Shown: positions 1 to 8,573 of the stretch, one piece after another | How the letters are laid out: every line of letters begins with the position of its first letter | Numbering within the stretch: the first letter of the stretch is position 1 | NCBI GenBank assembly: GCA_023391835.1 | Contig: JAEWAE010000024.1 | Location: forward strand, 105,183 to 169,182 | Reading direction: 5' to 3' | DNA: 64,000 nucleotides | Source of the DNA: Bacillota bacterium | Lineage (GTDB): Bacteria; Bacillota; Clostridia; Oscillospirales; Ethanoligenentaceae | Translations under genes and position numbers: made by a program | The notes under the pieces: generated by a model | Seen by the model: the letters and a program-made list of their open reading frames with translations, nothing else | Databases searched by the model: none | What the model was told of the DNA's origin: nothing

Positions 1-1
1 T

Positions 2-85
2 GTGCCGCGGGTCAAAATCGATGTGGATATGGATCTGATCGAGCGGGAAAGCGTAGCGAAACCGACGGTCCGGAAACAACCGTAA
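2..85 (+). CDS. C-terminal end of a LacI-family regulator (partial)
   Basis: An open frame entering from the left edge ends at the TAA at 83-85. Its last 27 residues include LIERESVAKP, which matches the usual extreme C-terminus of LacI/GalR regulators (Leu/Ile-x-Arg-Glu-Ser-Val-Ala-x-Pro). Only this tail is visible, so the family call rests on one short motif. A terminator-like hairpin follows at 238-293. If correct, it would be a second LacI-type repressor in this glycan locus, read towards the leftward glycosidase operon. Confidence 0.45.
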   Translation: MPRVKIDVDMDLIERESVAKPTVRKQP

Positions 86-237
86 CCTTTTATAGCTCAT
101 GCCGGGAAAATCACGGAAACAAGACGACCACCGTCGAATCTGTCGGTGAATTCGGAGCCCGGGTCTTTCATCCGAAATGCGCGGGAATTTCCTTTCCGCT
201 TTTACAAATCTTCCATATATATAACATATAATATGTT

Positions 238-293
238 GCAGGCGGTTTCCCCCCGTCAACGGCGCATTGCCATAGGAAAACCGCCTGCTTTTT
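238..293 (+). terminator. Rho-independent terminator of the rightward upstream gene
   Basis: A 13-14 bp inverted repeat (arms 238-250 and 275-288, core GGCGGTTTCC / GGAAAACCGCC) with a ~24-nt loop is followed by five T residues at 289-293 on the plus strand. It lies between the plus-strand regulator tail and the end of the minus-strand hydrolase. The T-run orientation fits termination of the plus-strand gene. Bases 86-237 show no gene. Confidence 0.6.
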
Positions 294-320
294 AACAGCC
301 CGGCAGATGTTGCAAACGGT

Positions 321-3300
321 TTATTCCGATAACGGGTCCCCCGGGCCGAACCGCACAAAGCAGTAACCGTCACGCCAGTAATCGGCCCGGCGCTGTTCCG
401 CCGTGCTTGGCATAGCCTCGCTGTCTTTTTCCACCCAACTCCAGCGACCGGTAAAGCTGTCCGGCCCGACGCTGTAAAGTTCGCCGTTTCGGTGATGATG
501 CGGACCCAAAAGGTTACGGTTGCTCGCATAAAGCGCGACTTCCAGCCGATTCTCACCGGAATGGACAAACCCAGTCAAATCGAACCGGAACGGCGACCAG
601 AGCCGCGCCCCGACCTCCCGACCGTTGAGCCGCACCCGCGCCATCGCAGCATCCGGGCGGCCAAGATCCAGCATGACGCGCCCCCCGGCCATCTGCGGCA
701 CCCGGACGATCTGAGAGACCGTCAGGCTCCCGGCGAAAAACGTCAGGCCCTGCGTCGTGAAGCAGCCGTCGGCAAACGTCTTGGGTGCATCGACGACGGT
801 GAACGGACCATCGGTGAACAGCGCTCCGCGCGGCCCGGCCGTATAGGGCACGTCGCTGACCACGCCAAAGTCGCCGACGAGATAGATGCTTTCCAGTTCC
901 ACGTCATAAGTGAGTTTATTTTTTTCCGTCTCATAGACATCTTTGCCGAACAGCACGTCATAGACTTTCTGCGATTGGTAAAAGCGCCGCTTCAGGCGGA
1001 TTTCATTTTCACCGTTTATAACAAACGGGCGGATGTCCACTTTCTTAAAAGAGCTGTCTTTCCACCAGCCAATGTCGGCATAGGGCACAGGGTGCCCGTT
1101 GACTGCGATTTCAAATGCATCGGCCGCTTCGAGAGCCAAGAAGAAACGTTGGTTTTTCGTCCGATCGAACCGGGTATGAAAGGAAAAAGAAAGCTCGATG
1201 TCGCAGCTGCGGCGCAGGGCGAGCAGCTCATCCATCAGATGGATGACGGCTTTTGATCCCGACCATTCCCCGCCGTCAATGCAGCACCGGCAGGTATCCA
1301 GCGTCAGGGAGTTATCATCCATTGTTTCGACTTGCCACTCCGGCCCGGGGCGGACGGAGATGACCGGCTCCGCGATCGGCCGGGAAGCCTTGGAGGCGTC
1401 TGCTTTTGCCACGACAACCACATAGGACTGCATGGGTAAAAATTGTAGCGTAAACCGCACGCTCCGGCCGACCCGCTCAAACGGGAGGGCCGTTTCGGCC
1501 ACTGTTTCCAGATCGAGCAGGCGCGGTTCCCCGCCGCCTTCCACAGTGACGGTCGTCTCATAACCCGACCGGTTATTCAGATTGACCAGAAAATACACTT
1601 CGCCGCGGGAGGTCGTGCGGTGCTGGCAATGTATGGAGGCGGCTTCTTTCCCGGCCGCCGCGATACGGATGCCGATGAGTTTCCGGAGGGCATGGGCAAG
1701 GGACTCGTCGTCGGGCACCGTCTCCACCTGACTTTGCAGCTTGGCCAACCGCTCGTCGGGGTGGCCGTCGCAGAGTGCCGGGAAATCACCCCGGCAAAAG
1801 ATGCGGCCGCCGTTTGCCGCGAACCGCTGCAGCAGCTCGAGCGTGGAAGATGCGATCACCGCCATCGACGGCATCACGACGGACGTATAGGTGCAGCGGC
1901 CCACGATCAACCGCGCGCCTTCCACCCGGGCGTGCTCGGCCATAATGGTCTCGTCACCGTAGTGATAGCCGATGTGCCGCCCGGAAAGGAACTCGGAAAG
2001 TCTGGCAAAGTCATCGTCGATGTGACCGATTGCGTCATTGAGCCCGCCCTCATAGGTGATCCAGCCGCTGCGCATCGGGTGCAGCAGCAGGACCGGAGCC
2101 ACCTCCGTGCCCTGCGTCAGTACAAGTCCCAGCCGTGCGAGATAATCGTTGAAGCGGTGATATTCCTTCCACCACGACTGCTGAATAAACAGCGACGGCG
2201 GATAGTCGCGTTTGCGCTGACCGCGCAGGGTATAGCCCTCCAAATGCTGACAGATGCGGTTGACGCCGTTGACGAATTGCCACTCGGCGATCCACTTGAG
2301 CTCTTCGAAATTCACATTCCAGCCGCACAGGGCGTACGACTCGGTCAGCACATGGGTTTTGCCCGTCTGGCAGGCCACAGACCCCACCTGCTTTGGCACC
2401 ACCGGATTGCCGATATGCCGGCGCAGCCAATCGACACCCGGCATATCCATGTGCTCATAAAAGGGCATCACGCCGCCCGAGCCGGTCATCTGGGTGAAAA
2501 CGCTCTCTTCCATCATAATGTGACCCGTCAGCGCACATCCATGTGCGCGGCACCATTTCTCGATGGTGTCGATATAGCTCGAAACAAACAGCTCGCTGAC
2601 CAGTTTCCAAAAGTCATAGCGCACCTTCGCATAATCCCGGGTCCTGATAAACAGAGCCGGCAGCACATCCCGTACGTCGTAGCCATAAGCCGCGCGGAAA
2701 CGGTCGGGAATGTCGTAAGACCAGGGGATATCCCCTTCGAAATTGCCCGAAAGGCGCGGTTCGTCGGTAAAAAAGCCTTTGATCGCCGGCCCGACACGGC
2801 CTTTCATCTCGTCAAAATACCGCTGATGGGTCACTTGAAGAAAAGCGCGCACCGCTTTTTCGCTCATCACATCGATATAGTAGGCGTTTGCCCGATGACT
2901 CACGGCCAGACGCTCGGCACCGATATCCGCTTCGCCGGCGCGGCGCACGGAACCGCCCGCCGCTTCGCAGCAATAAACGCCAAGCAGGTTTTTATCCGCC
3001 GCTGCTTCGCCGGGCGCCAGGCGTTTCATCACAAGCCAGCGGCCCAGATACTCGTCGCCGAGCGCGGGCACCTGCCCCCCGGCGAAACCGCTCGGCCAGC
3101 CATCCTCGTCATAAAGCCACGCGCCCATCCTGAGACGTTTGCCTTCGTCGGCGCAGGCCGCGACGCACTCCATCCAATCGGTGCCGAGATATTCGGTTTC
3201 CAGCCCGCTGCGGGCATGCATGAAGTATCCGCCCATCCCCGCCTGCTTCATCTGCCCGATCTGCCAGCGCAGGAAATTCACGTCGAGACGGTCGTTCCAT

Positions 3301-3365
3301 GACCAGAAAGGCACCGGGCGGTATTCGGAGGGGGGATTTTGAAGCTGCTGCAAGAATTCATCCAT
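321..3365 (-). CDS. GH106-like glycoside hydrolase (alpha-L-rhamnosidase type)
   Basis: A 1014-residue protein. The N-terminus has the typical opening of the GH106-like group: PFWSWND near residue 20, then QMKQAGMGGYFMHARSGL and TEYLGTDWM, followed by WLYDEDGWPSG. GH106 members cleave alpha-L-rhamnosides from rhamnogalacturonan. The C-terminal part looks like beta-sandwich/jelly-roll domains, as in large GH106 enzymes. There is no signal peptide, so it should act in the cytoplasm on imported oligosaccharides. The ATG at 3365 is preferred because AAAGGGAG lies about 10 nt upstream; an upstream in-frame start would run into the neighbouring gene. It is the last gene of a leftward operon with an isomerase, a kinase and a split transketolase. 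The exact substrate is not provable from sequence. Confidence 0.72.
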   Translation of the reverse strand: MDEFLQQLQNPPSEYRPVPFWSWNDRLDVNFLRWQIGQMKQAGMGGYFMHARSGLETEYLGTDWMECVAACADEGKRLRMGAWLYDEDGWPSGFAGGQVPALGDEYLGRWLVMKRLAPGEAAADKNLLGVYCCEAAGGSVRRAGEADIGAERLAVSHRANAYYIDVMSEKAVRAFLQVTHQRYFDEMKGRVGPAIKGFFTDEPRLSGNFEGDIPWSYDIPDRFRAAYGYDVRDVLPALFIRTRDYAKVRYDFWKLVSELFVSSYIDTIEKWCRAHGCALTGHIMMEESVFTQMTGSGGVMPFYEHMDMPGVDWLRRHIGNPVVPKQVGSVACQTGKTHVLTESYALCGWNVNFEELKWIAEWQFVNGVNRICQHLEGYTLRGQRKRDYPPSLFIQQSWWKEYHRFNDYLARLGLVLTQGTEVAPVLLLHPMRSGWITYEGGLNDAIGHIDDDFARLSEFLSGRHIGYHYGDETIMAEHARVEGARLIVGRCTYTSVVMPSMAVIASSTLELLQRFAANGGRIFCRGDFPALCDGHPDERLAKLQSQVETVPDDESLAHALRKLIGIRIAAAGKEAASIHCQHRTTSRGEVYFLVNLNNRSGYETTVTVEGGGEPRLLDLETVAETALPFERVGRSVRFTLQFLPMQSYVVVVAKADASKASRPIAEPVISVRPGPEWQVETMDDNSLTLDTCRCCIDGGEWSGSKAVIHLMDELLALRRSCDIELSFSFHTRFDRTKNQRFFLALEAADAFEIAVNGHPVPYADIGWWKDSSFKKVDIRPFVINGENEIRLKRRFYQSQKVYDVLFGKDVYETEKNKLTYDVELESIYLVGDFGVVSDVPYTAGPRGALFTDGPFTVVDAPKTFADGCFTTQGLTFFAGSLTVSQIVRVPQMAGGRVMLDLGRPDAAMARVRLNGREVGARLWSPFRFDLTGFVHSGENRLEVALYASNRNLLGPHHHRNGELYSVGPDSFTGRWSWVEKDSEAMPSTAEQRRADYWRDGYCFVRFGPGDPLSE

Positions 3366-3402
3366 GCGATCACGACTCCCTTTCACCACACACGCCGGTA
3401 TA

Positions 3403-4803
3403 TCAGTGACGGGTGACATCCCAACTCAGATAATTCCCCAGCGCTTCTTCCAGCACGTCGGCACACAGGGAACGGTTCATCGCCACATGATGTTCAAAAC
3501 CGTTATGGGTGATGAATTTCAGAAGCCCCTGCAGGTCGGGAATATGGCACAGGGCGACCCCTCCCTTGGTATCGACCCGGTCGGGCAGTATCTCGCCTTC
3601 GCCGAAATATGCGCGGATACGGCCGTTCCGGTCGTCGGTCGAAATCTTTCCATAGGTCATGCGGCCCGGTGCAATCTGGGCCTTGCAGGCACCGAAGCAT
3701 TTTTCGGCCCCGATGGTAGTCGCCAGCACGTCGAGATTCTCAATCTCAAAATCGGTGCGGAAGAAGGATTTCGGAAAGTTGGAGCAGTGCAGACAGATGC
3801 ATTTATCCCGATCCTCCCCATAGTTATTGTTCCAGTCGAGATAGCCGGAGGGCTCCCCCGAGGCAAGCTTCATCGCATACATCGTCAGCGCGCCGGTCAC
3901 ATCCATTTCACAGGCGCTGGGCCGACCCTTTTCGCCCATCATGCTCATGGCAAGGCAGGTGGCACAGCCATAATTGAACTGAATCGAATCCCAGCACTGG
4001 ATGGCACTGCAGGCGCAGTCGTTTTCTTGCACCCACTGTTCCAGCGTCAGGCACAGCTTAGCCTGGCGGAGGACCTTTTCCCGGCTGATACCATTGGCGA
4101 TGCGGCCGTAGGCGCGGATTTCCTCCTCCTTCGCCTTGACCGGCGGGTCGTCATCTTGCATCGCTGCGGCGCGGAAAATGATTTCCGACAGATCAGCCGT
4201 GACCACCGTGACGCCCGAAGCCTGCAAAAGCTTTTCGGAAAAACGGACGGTATGGAACGCATCCGGTCTGGCGCCGATGGCACCGATGCGTGCCCCGGAA
4301 AGGCCGCGCACCACCCGGCATACCCCCGCGAAAAATGTGAGATCCCGTGTGAATTCTTCTGACTCAATGGCACAGGTATGGGTCCCGGTGCCGGTAAAGC
4401 GGATGCCGCGCTGGTACAGGTTGTTGCACACCGATATCTTACCGCAAAATGCATCGCGGCGGTTGGCGATTTCCAGATGGTCGAAATCGTCATCACACGC
4501 CTGCACCAGCACGGGCACCCTGAGCCCGGATTTCTCGATGGCGTCGGCGATGGCGGTCTCGGTGCCGAAATTTGGCAGCACGACAATAATGCCGTCGATC
4601 TCGTCCGAGTGACAGCGGAAAAGCTCCGCGCAGGCTTTGGCATCGGAATAGGTCATCACGGCGCCGTGCGGCGTCTGCTCGGGGGCCAGTGTGATCGCCT
4701 CGTGCCCCATTTTTACGAGTTTATCCAATACTCTGCGCCGATCTTCTTCGGCGAGATGAGCGGGAAAAAAGCTGCGGTTGCCAACGATCAGACCGAATTT
4801 CAC
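3403..4803 (-). CDS. L-fucose/L-arabinose isomerase family protein
   Basis: A 466-residue cytoplasmic protein resembling the FucI/AraA fold family, which interconverts aldoses and ketoses with a divalent metal. The N-terminal half is Rossmann-like (KFGLIVGNRSFF; then GIIVVLPNFGTETAIADAI). The C-terminal half carries plausible metal ligands: Glu in ACEMDVTG, Asp in GYLDWNNNYGED and His in CICLHCSNFP. The start is a GTG at 4803 because AAGGAG lies 8 nt upstream. It sits 52 bp after the FGGY kinase gene and 37 bp before the GH106-like gene, so it is co-transcribed. With kinase and transketolase next door, it likely makes the ketose that the kinase phosphorylates. The substrate is unknown; an apiose-to-apulose step is one hypothesis, although published apiose isomerases may belong to another fold family. 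Confidence 0.72.
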   Translation of the reverse strand: MKFGLIVGNRSFFPAHLAEEDRRRVLDKLVKMGHEAITLAPEQTPHGAVMTYSDAKACAELFRCHSDEIDGIIVVLPNFGTETAIADAIEKSGLRVPVLVQACDDDFDHLEIANRRDAFCGKISVCNNLYQRGIRFTGTGTHTCAIESEEFTRDLTFFAGVCRVVRGLSGARIGAIGARPDAFHTVRFSEKLLQASGVTVVTADLSEIIFRAAAMQDDDPPVKAKEEEIRAYGRIANGISREKVLRQAKLCLTLEQWVQENDCACSAIQCWDSIQFNYGCATCLAMSMMGEKGRPSACEMDVTGALTMYAMKLASGEPSGYLDWNNNYGEDRDKCICLHCSNFPKSFFRTDFEIENLDVLATTIGAEKCFGACKAQIAPGRMTYGKISTDDRNGRIRAYFGEGEILPDRVDTKGGVALCHIPDLQGLLKFITHNGFEHHVAMNRSLCADVLEEALGNYLSWDVTRH

Positions 4804-4855
4804 CGGTATCACTCCTTCGTCGTATGTGTACGGACAGTATGGAAAAAGCCAATGC

Positions 4856-6349
4856 TTATTCTTTGAAGCAGGCGCGCCGGACAGCCAATTTCCAGCCCGC
4901 ATACAGGGTGTCGCGCCGGGCGGCAGTCATTTTGGTTTCAAATATTCGCTCCTCGGTGCGCAGCGCACACAGCTCCGACCGGCCGCTCCACAGCCCCATG
5001 TGTAGCCCGGCCATATACGCCGCGCCCGCGGCGGAAATTTCCTCGATCCGGCCGCGCACCACGCGGGCGGGCAGGATATCCGCCTGGAACTGCATCAGAA
5101 AATCGTCCCGCGTGGGGCCGCCGTCGACCCGCAGCTGCTCCACAGGCGCGCCGGATTCCTGCATCATGATTTCCAGCACGTCGCGCACCTGATAGGCAAT
5201 ACTTTCTTCCGCCGCGCGGGCAATCTGCGCACGCCCGGTGCCCCGCGTGATGCCGCAGATAAGCCCGCGCGCGTCGCTGTCCCAATAGGGCGCGCCAAGG
5301 CCCGTGAAGGCGGGGACGATATAGACCCCGCCGCAGTCCTCCGTCCGGGCGGCCAGTCGGCCAGCCGAGCGGGAATCCGGCAGCAGCTTCATGTCATCGA
5401 CCAGCCATTTGACGGTGGCGCCGGCAAAATTGATATTGCCTTCGAATACATATTCCGCGCGGCCGGCCATGCTCCAGGCGAGCGAAGTCACCAGGCCCCG
5501 GCGGGAACGCAGCGGTCTGTCGCCAATATTCATCATGATCGATGAGCCGGTGCCGTAAGTGGCTTTGGCCATTCCTCTGCCGAAACAGCACTGGCCGAAA
5601 AGCGCCGCGTGGGAATCGCCCATAACCCCCGCGATGGGGATGGGCGGATTGAAGATACCGCCCGCCGACGTCGTGCCGAAATCCCCGTCGGAGGACAAAA
5701 CCTCCGGCATCATGCTCCGCGGAATGGTGAAAGCCCGGAGCAGATCGTCATCCCACCGCAGGGCGGCAATGTCAAACAACTGTGTGCGGCTGGCATTTGA
5801 AACATCCGTCGCGTGCACTCGCCCGCCGGTCAGCCGGTAAACCAGCCATGAGTCCATCGTGCCGCAGGCAAGCCTGCCTGCGGCGGCCTTTTCCCAAGCG
5901 CCCGGCACATTGTCGAGAACCCATTTGATTTTTGCGGCCGAAAAATAGGGAGAAAGAACCAGGCCGGTCTTTTCCCGCACCATAGGCGCCAAGCCCTGCT
6001 TTTCCATGGCACGGCAGATAGGCAGCGCGCGGCCGCATTGCCAGACGATGGCGTGACAAACAGGGTGCCCGGTTTCCCTGTCCCAGATGACCGCCGTTTC
6101 CCGCTGGTTGGAGACGGCCATGGCGGTCACCCGACCGGCATCGACGCCGGTATCCCCCAGCACACCGGCAATGGCCGCCAGGGTCCGATCATATATTTCC
6201 TCCGCGTCGTGCTCCACCCATCCGGGCTTAGGATAATACTGCCTATGCGCCTCGTTGTGCCGGCCCGCCAGCTCACCGCGGCTGTCAAAGAGCGTCGCCT
6301 TCGTACCGGAAGTACCCTGGTCGATTGCCAGAATATAGCTCGGTTCCAT
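4856..6349 (-). CDS. FGGY-family carbohydrate kinase, glycerol-kinase-like with altered substrate site
   Basis: A 497-residue sugar kinase with the FGGY two-lobed ATPase layout: IDQGTSGTKA phosphate-binding loop at 10-18, QRET at 82-85, PYFS at 134-137 and FTGLGAPYWD. It aligns along its length with glycerol kinase. The segment that in glycerol kinases reads GDQQ or GDQP is here GDSH (Asp245-Ser246-His247), so the substrate pocket differs. The bona fide glycerol kinase at 32.7 kb keeps GDQP. Operon position between a split transketolase and a sugar isomerase argues for a ketose substrate rather than glycerol. The start at 6349 (MEPSY) follows AAAGGA about 11 nt upstream. Substrate assignment is inference. 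Confidence 0.8.
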   Translation of the reverse strand: MEPSYILAIDQGTSGTKATLFDSRGELAGRHNEAHRQYYPKPGWVEHDAEEIYDRTLAAIAGVLGDTGVDAGRVTAMAVSNQRETAVIWDRETGHPVCHAIVWQCGRALPICRAMEKQGLAPMVREKTGLVLSPYFSAAKIKWVLDNVPGAWEKAAAGRLACGTMDSWLVYRLTGGRVHATDVSNASRTQLFDIAALRWDDDLLRAFTIPRSMMPEVLSSDGDFGTTSAGGIFNPPIPIAGVMGDSHAALFGQCCFGRGMAKATYGTGSSIMMNIGDRPLRSRRGLVTSLAWSMAGRAEYVFEGNINFAGATVKWLVDDMKLLPDSRSAGRLAARTEDCGGVYIVPAFTGLGAPYWDSDARGLICGITRGTGRAQIARAAEESIAYQVRDVLEIMMQESGAPVEQLRVDGGPTRDDFLMQFQADILPARVVRGRIEEISAAGAAYMAGLHMGLWSGRSELCALRTEERIFETKMTAARRDTLYAGWKLAVRRACFKE

Positions 6350-6413
6350 ATGTATGACCATCCTTTGGCGGAGGGGCGGTCCTGATGCAGCCCCTTCCGT
6401 GTATGCAGACGTT

Positions 6414-7355
6414 TCAGCCGGCCCGCTCTCCCAGCAGAGCGATGGCGGTTTCCGCAATATGATCCGCCGAAATACCGACCGTGCGAAATACTTCGGCGGA
6501 AGTGCCGGCGACCAACGGCGCGTCGGGGATGCCGATGATCCGCATCGGCACGGGGCACTCTTCCACGACCGTTTGTGCGACGGCCGCGCCCAGCCCGCCG
6601 CAGACGCTGTGCTCTTCTATGGTCACGATATGCCCGGTTTCCCGTGCGGCCCGGATCACGGCCTCCCGGTCGAGGGGCTTAAGTGTATGCATGTCGAGCA
6701 CACGCGCCCGCACGCCCTTCTGACGCAGCAGACGGCCGGCGCCCAGCGCGTGGCTGACCGCCTCGCCCGTGGCGATAATGGTCACGTCCCCGCCGGGCAG
6801 CAACTCGTTCGCCTGCCCGATCACAAAGGGTGGATCGTCCTGCTCATACACATCCGGCACGGCGGCGCGCCCCATACGCACATACACGGGGCCCTCCGTC
6901 TGCGCCAGCACCCGCGTCAGCTGCACGGTCTGCCGCGCATCGCACGGCAGCACCACCGTCAGCCCTTCGAATGCCCGCATCACCGCGATGTCATGCAGGC
7001 TGTGATGGGTAGCACCCAGCGCGCCGTAGCTGACTCCCCCGCTGACACCGATCACCTTGACGTTTGTGTGGGCATATGCCACGTCTACTTTGACCTGTTC
7101 CAGACTGCGCGCCGACAAAAAACTGGCCGGCCCGCACACAAAGGCATTTTTTCCGCCCAGCGCCATCCCGGCGGCAATACCGACGGCGTCCTGCTCGGCG
7201 ATGCCCACTTCCACGAACTGTTCCGGAAGCTCCTTTGCGAAGTCCCCCAGCGTGACGGAACCGCGTGAATCGGTAGCCAGCGCCACGATGCGGGGGTCTC
7301 GCCTGGCCAGTTCCAACAGCGTTCCGGTGAATGCCTTGCGGCATGGTATACTCAT
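6414..7355 (-). CDS. Transketolase, C-terminal subunit
   Basis: A 313-residue protein covering the pyrimidine-binding and C-terminal domains of transketolase, made as a separate subunit. Visible are EVGIAEQDAVGIAAG with the catalytic Glu, GVSYGALGATHHSLHD, and the C-terminal IPDAPLVAGT region. It should pair with the N-terminal subunit encoded just upstream, whose stop overlaps this start (ATGA, 7352-7355). Split transketolases of this type in sugar clusters often act on specialised ketose phosphates, for example apulose-4-phosphate transketolase, rather than serving the housekeeping pentose phosphate pathway. The neighbouring isomerase and kinase fit that role. Confidence 0.9.
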   Translation of the reverse strand: MSIPCRKAFTGTLLELARRDPRIVALATDSRGSVTLGDFAKELPEQFVEVGIAEQDAVGIAAGMALGGKNAFVCGPASFLSARSLEQVKVDVAYAHTNVKVIGVSGGVSYGALGATHHSLHDIAVMRAFEGLTVVLPCDARQTVQLTRVLAQTEGPVYVRMGRAAVPDVYEQDDPPFVIGQANELLPGGDVTIIATGEAVSHALGAGRLLRQKGVRARVLDMHTLKPLDREAVIRAARETGHIVTIEEHSVCGGLGAAVAQTVVEECPVPMRIIGIPDAPLVAGTSAEVFRTVGISADHIAETAIALLGERAG

Positions 7356-8188
7356 TGGTTGCCCCCTTTTCCCGGCTCGCCGCCGAGTTCCTTCATCGCC
7401 TGCGCGTACTGGGCGGCATTGAGTACGCCGTGATGCCATTCGGGCCGGTTTTCCATAAACGAGATGCCCTTGCCCTTGACGGTATGGGCCAGCAGCAGGT
7501 GCGGCCGGCCCGGACGGTCCGGCAGGCGATGGAAAGCCTGCAAAAGCGCAGCCATATCGTTGCCGTCGCACTCGACCACATCCCAGCCAAAGGCCTGCCA
7601 CTTGGCGGCCAGATTTTCCAGCGGCATCACCGTCTCGGTGCTGCCGCTGATCTGCAGGCCGTTTCGGTCCACGATCGCCGTCAGGTTATCCAGATCGTAT
7701 TTGGCTCCGGCCATGGCCGCTTCCCAGTTGGAGCCCTCGGCCAGCTCGCCGTCGCCCATCAGAGTGTAGACCTGAGAAGGCCGCCGATCCCGTTTGGCGG
7801 CAAGCGCCATGCCCACCGCGACCGGCAGACCGTGACCGAGCGCACCCGTGCACATTTCGACCCCGGGCACCTTCCGGTTGGGGTGGCCGGTAAAAATCGA
7901 GCCGAACTGCGAATATTCCTTCAGCCGTTCCGACGAAAAAAAGCCCCGGAAAGCGAGGAGGGAATAGTATCCCTCCACACTGTGGCCCTTGCTGAGTATA
8001 AAGCGGTCACGGTCGGGCCATTCCGGTTCCTGCGGCCGTATGTGCATCACGTCGAAATACAGCGCCGTCAGAATGTCGGCCGAAGACAGTGACCCGCCGA
8101 TATGCCCTGTGCCCGCCCGATAGATCATCGTGGCAATGCTGCGGCGGCACCGGCCGGCTACGGCTTCCAGTTCACATATCGTTGCCAA
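7352..8188 (-). CDS. Transketolase, N-terminal (thiamine diphosphate-binding) subunit
   Basis: A 278-residue protein. It has the thiamine-diphosphate/Mg motif GDGELAEGSNWEAAM with a downstream Asn (IVDRNGLQ), GTGHIGGSLSSADIL at the N-terminus, FILSKGH, and GALGHGLPVAVGMALA. It lacks the domains found in the downstream gene, so the two form one heteromeric enzyme. It is the first gene of the leftward operon 8188-321, whose promoter is at 8284-8312. AGGAGGATAC lies immediately upstream of the ATG. Confidence 0.9.
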   Translation of the reverse strand: MATICELEAVAGRCRRSIATMIYRAGTGHIGGSLSSADILTALYFDVMHIRPQEPEWPDRDRFILSKGHSVEGYYSLLAFRGFFSSERLKEYSQFGSIFTGHPNRKVPGVEMCTGALGHGLPVAVGMALAAKRDRRPSQVYTLMGDGELAEGSNWEAAMAGAKYDLDNLTAIVDRNGLQISGSTETVMPLENLAAKWQAFGWDVVECDGNDMAALLQAFHRLPDRPGRPHLLLAHTVKGKGISFMENRPEWHHGVLNAAQYAQAMKELGGEPGKGGNQ

Positions 8189-8283
8189 TATGTATCCTCC
8201 TCTTTTCGTTGGGTACTCTCATGTCAGTTTGTAAAAACGCAGTGTAAAGTATTTAGTAAAATTTAATTTATGCTTTATGAAAA

Positions 8284-8312
8284 GTATAGCATTACGCCTG
8301 AATCATGTCAAT
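8284..8312 (-). promoter_or_regulatory. Sigma-A-type promoter of the transketolase-kinase-isomerase-GH106 operon
   Basis: On the minus strand TTGACA (8312-8307) and TATACT (8289-8284) are separated by exactly 17 bp. Predicted transcription starts near 8277, leaving about 90 nt of leader. The rest of 8189-8573 is AT-rich intergenic DNA with a hairpin near 8498-8547 and no gene. Confidence 0.72.
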
Positions 8313-8497
8313 TATTTCAGCTTATTTTAAACCATTTTTTCCAGTATGTTTCGTTTAAAGCTCAATTTATACGCTTTTCATGTGTATATATAGAGCTAAA
8401 ATTAAATAGTTTAATAAAGCAGCAACTAAATTGAAACGCTGGAATGCCCGGTGGATTCGCCCTGCGGTCATTTGCGCGCCGAATGCTAAAGCACGAG

Positions 8498-8547
8498 CAC
8501 CCCAACAGTACCGCGTCTTCCTTGCGAAAATGCGGCGCTGTGGGGTG
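8498..8547 (-). terminator. Hairpin downstream of the MGH1-like gene
   Basis: CACCCCAACAG (8498-8508) and CTGTGGGGTG (8538-8547) form a stem with one bulge about 27 bp after the stop of the minus-strand hydrolase. No strong T-run follows, so this is a weak terminator call. Confidence 0.35.
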
Positions 8548-8573
8548 TTTGGGGCGCAATGCATAATTGCCGT

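Noticed and set aside
1620..3302. A 560-residue plus-strand open frame opposite the GH106-like gene
   Set aside because: Low-complexity, no domain motifs and no ribosome site. It is the antisense shadow of a GC-rich gene whose minus-strand product has clear family motifs.
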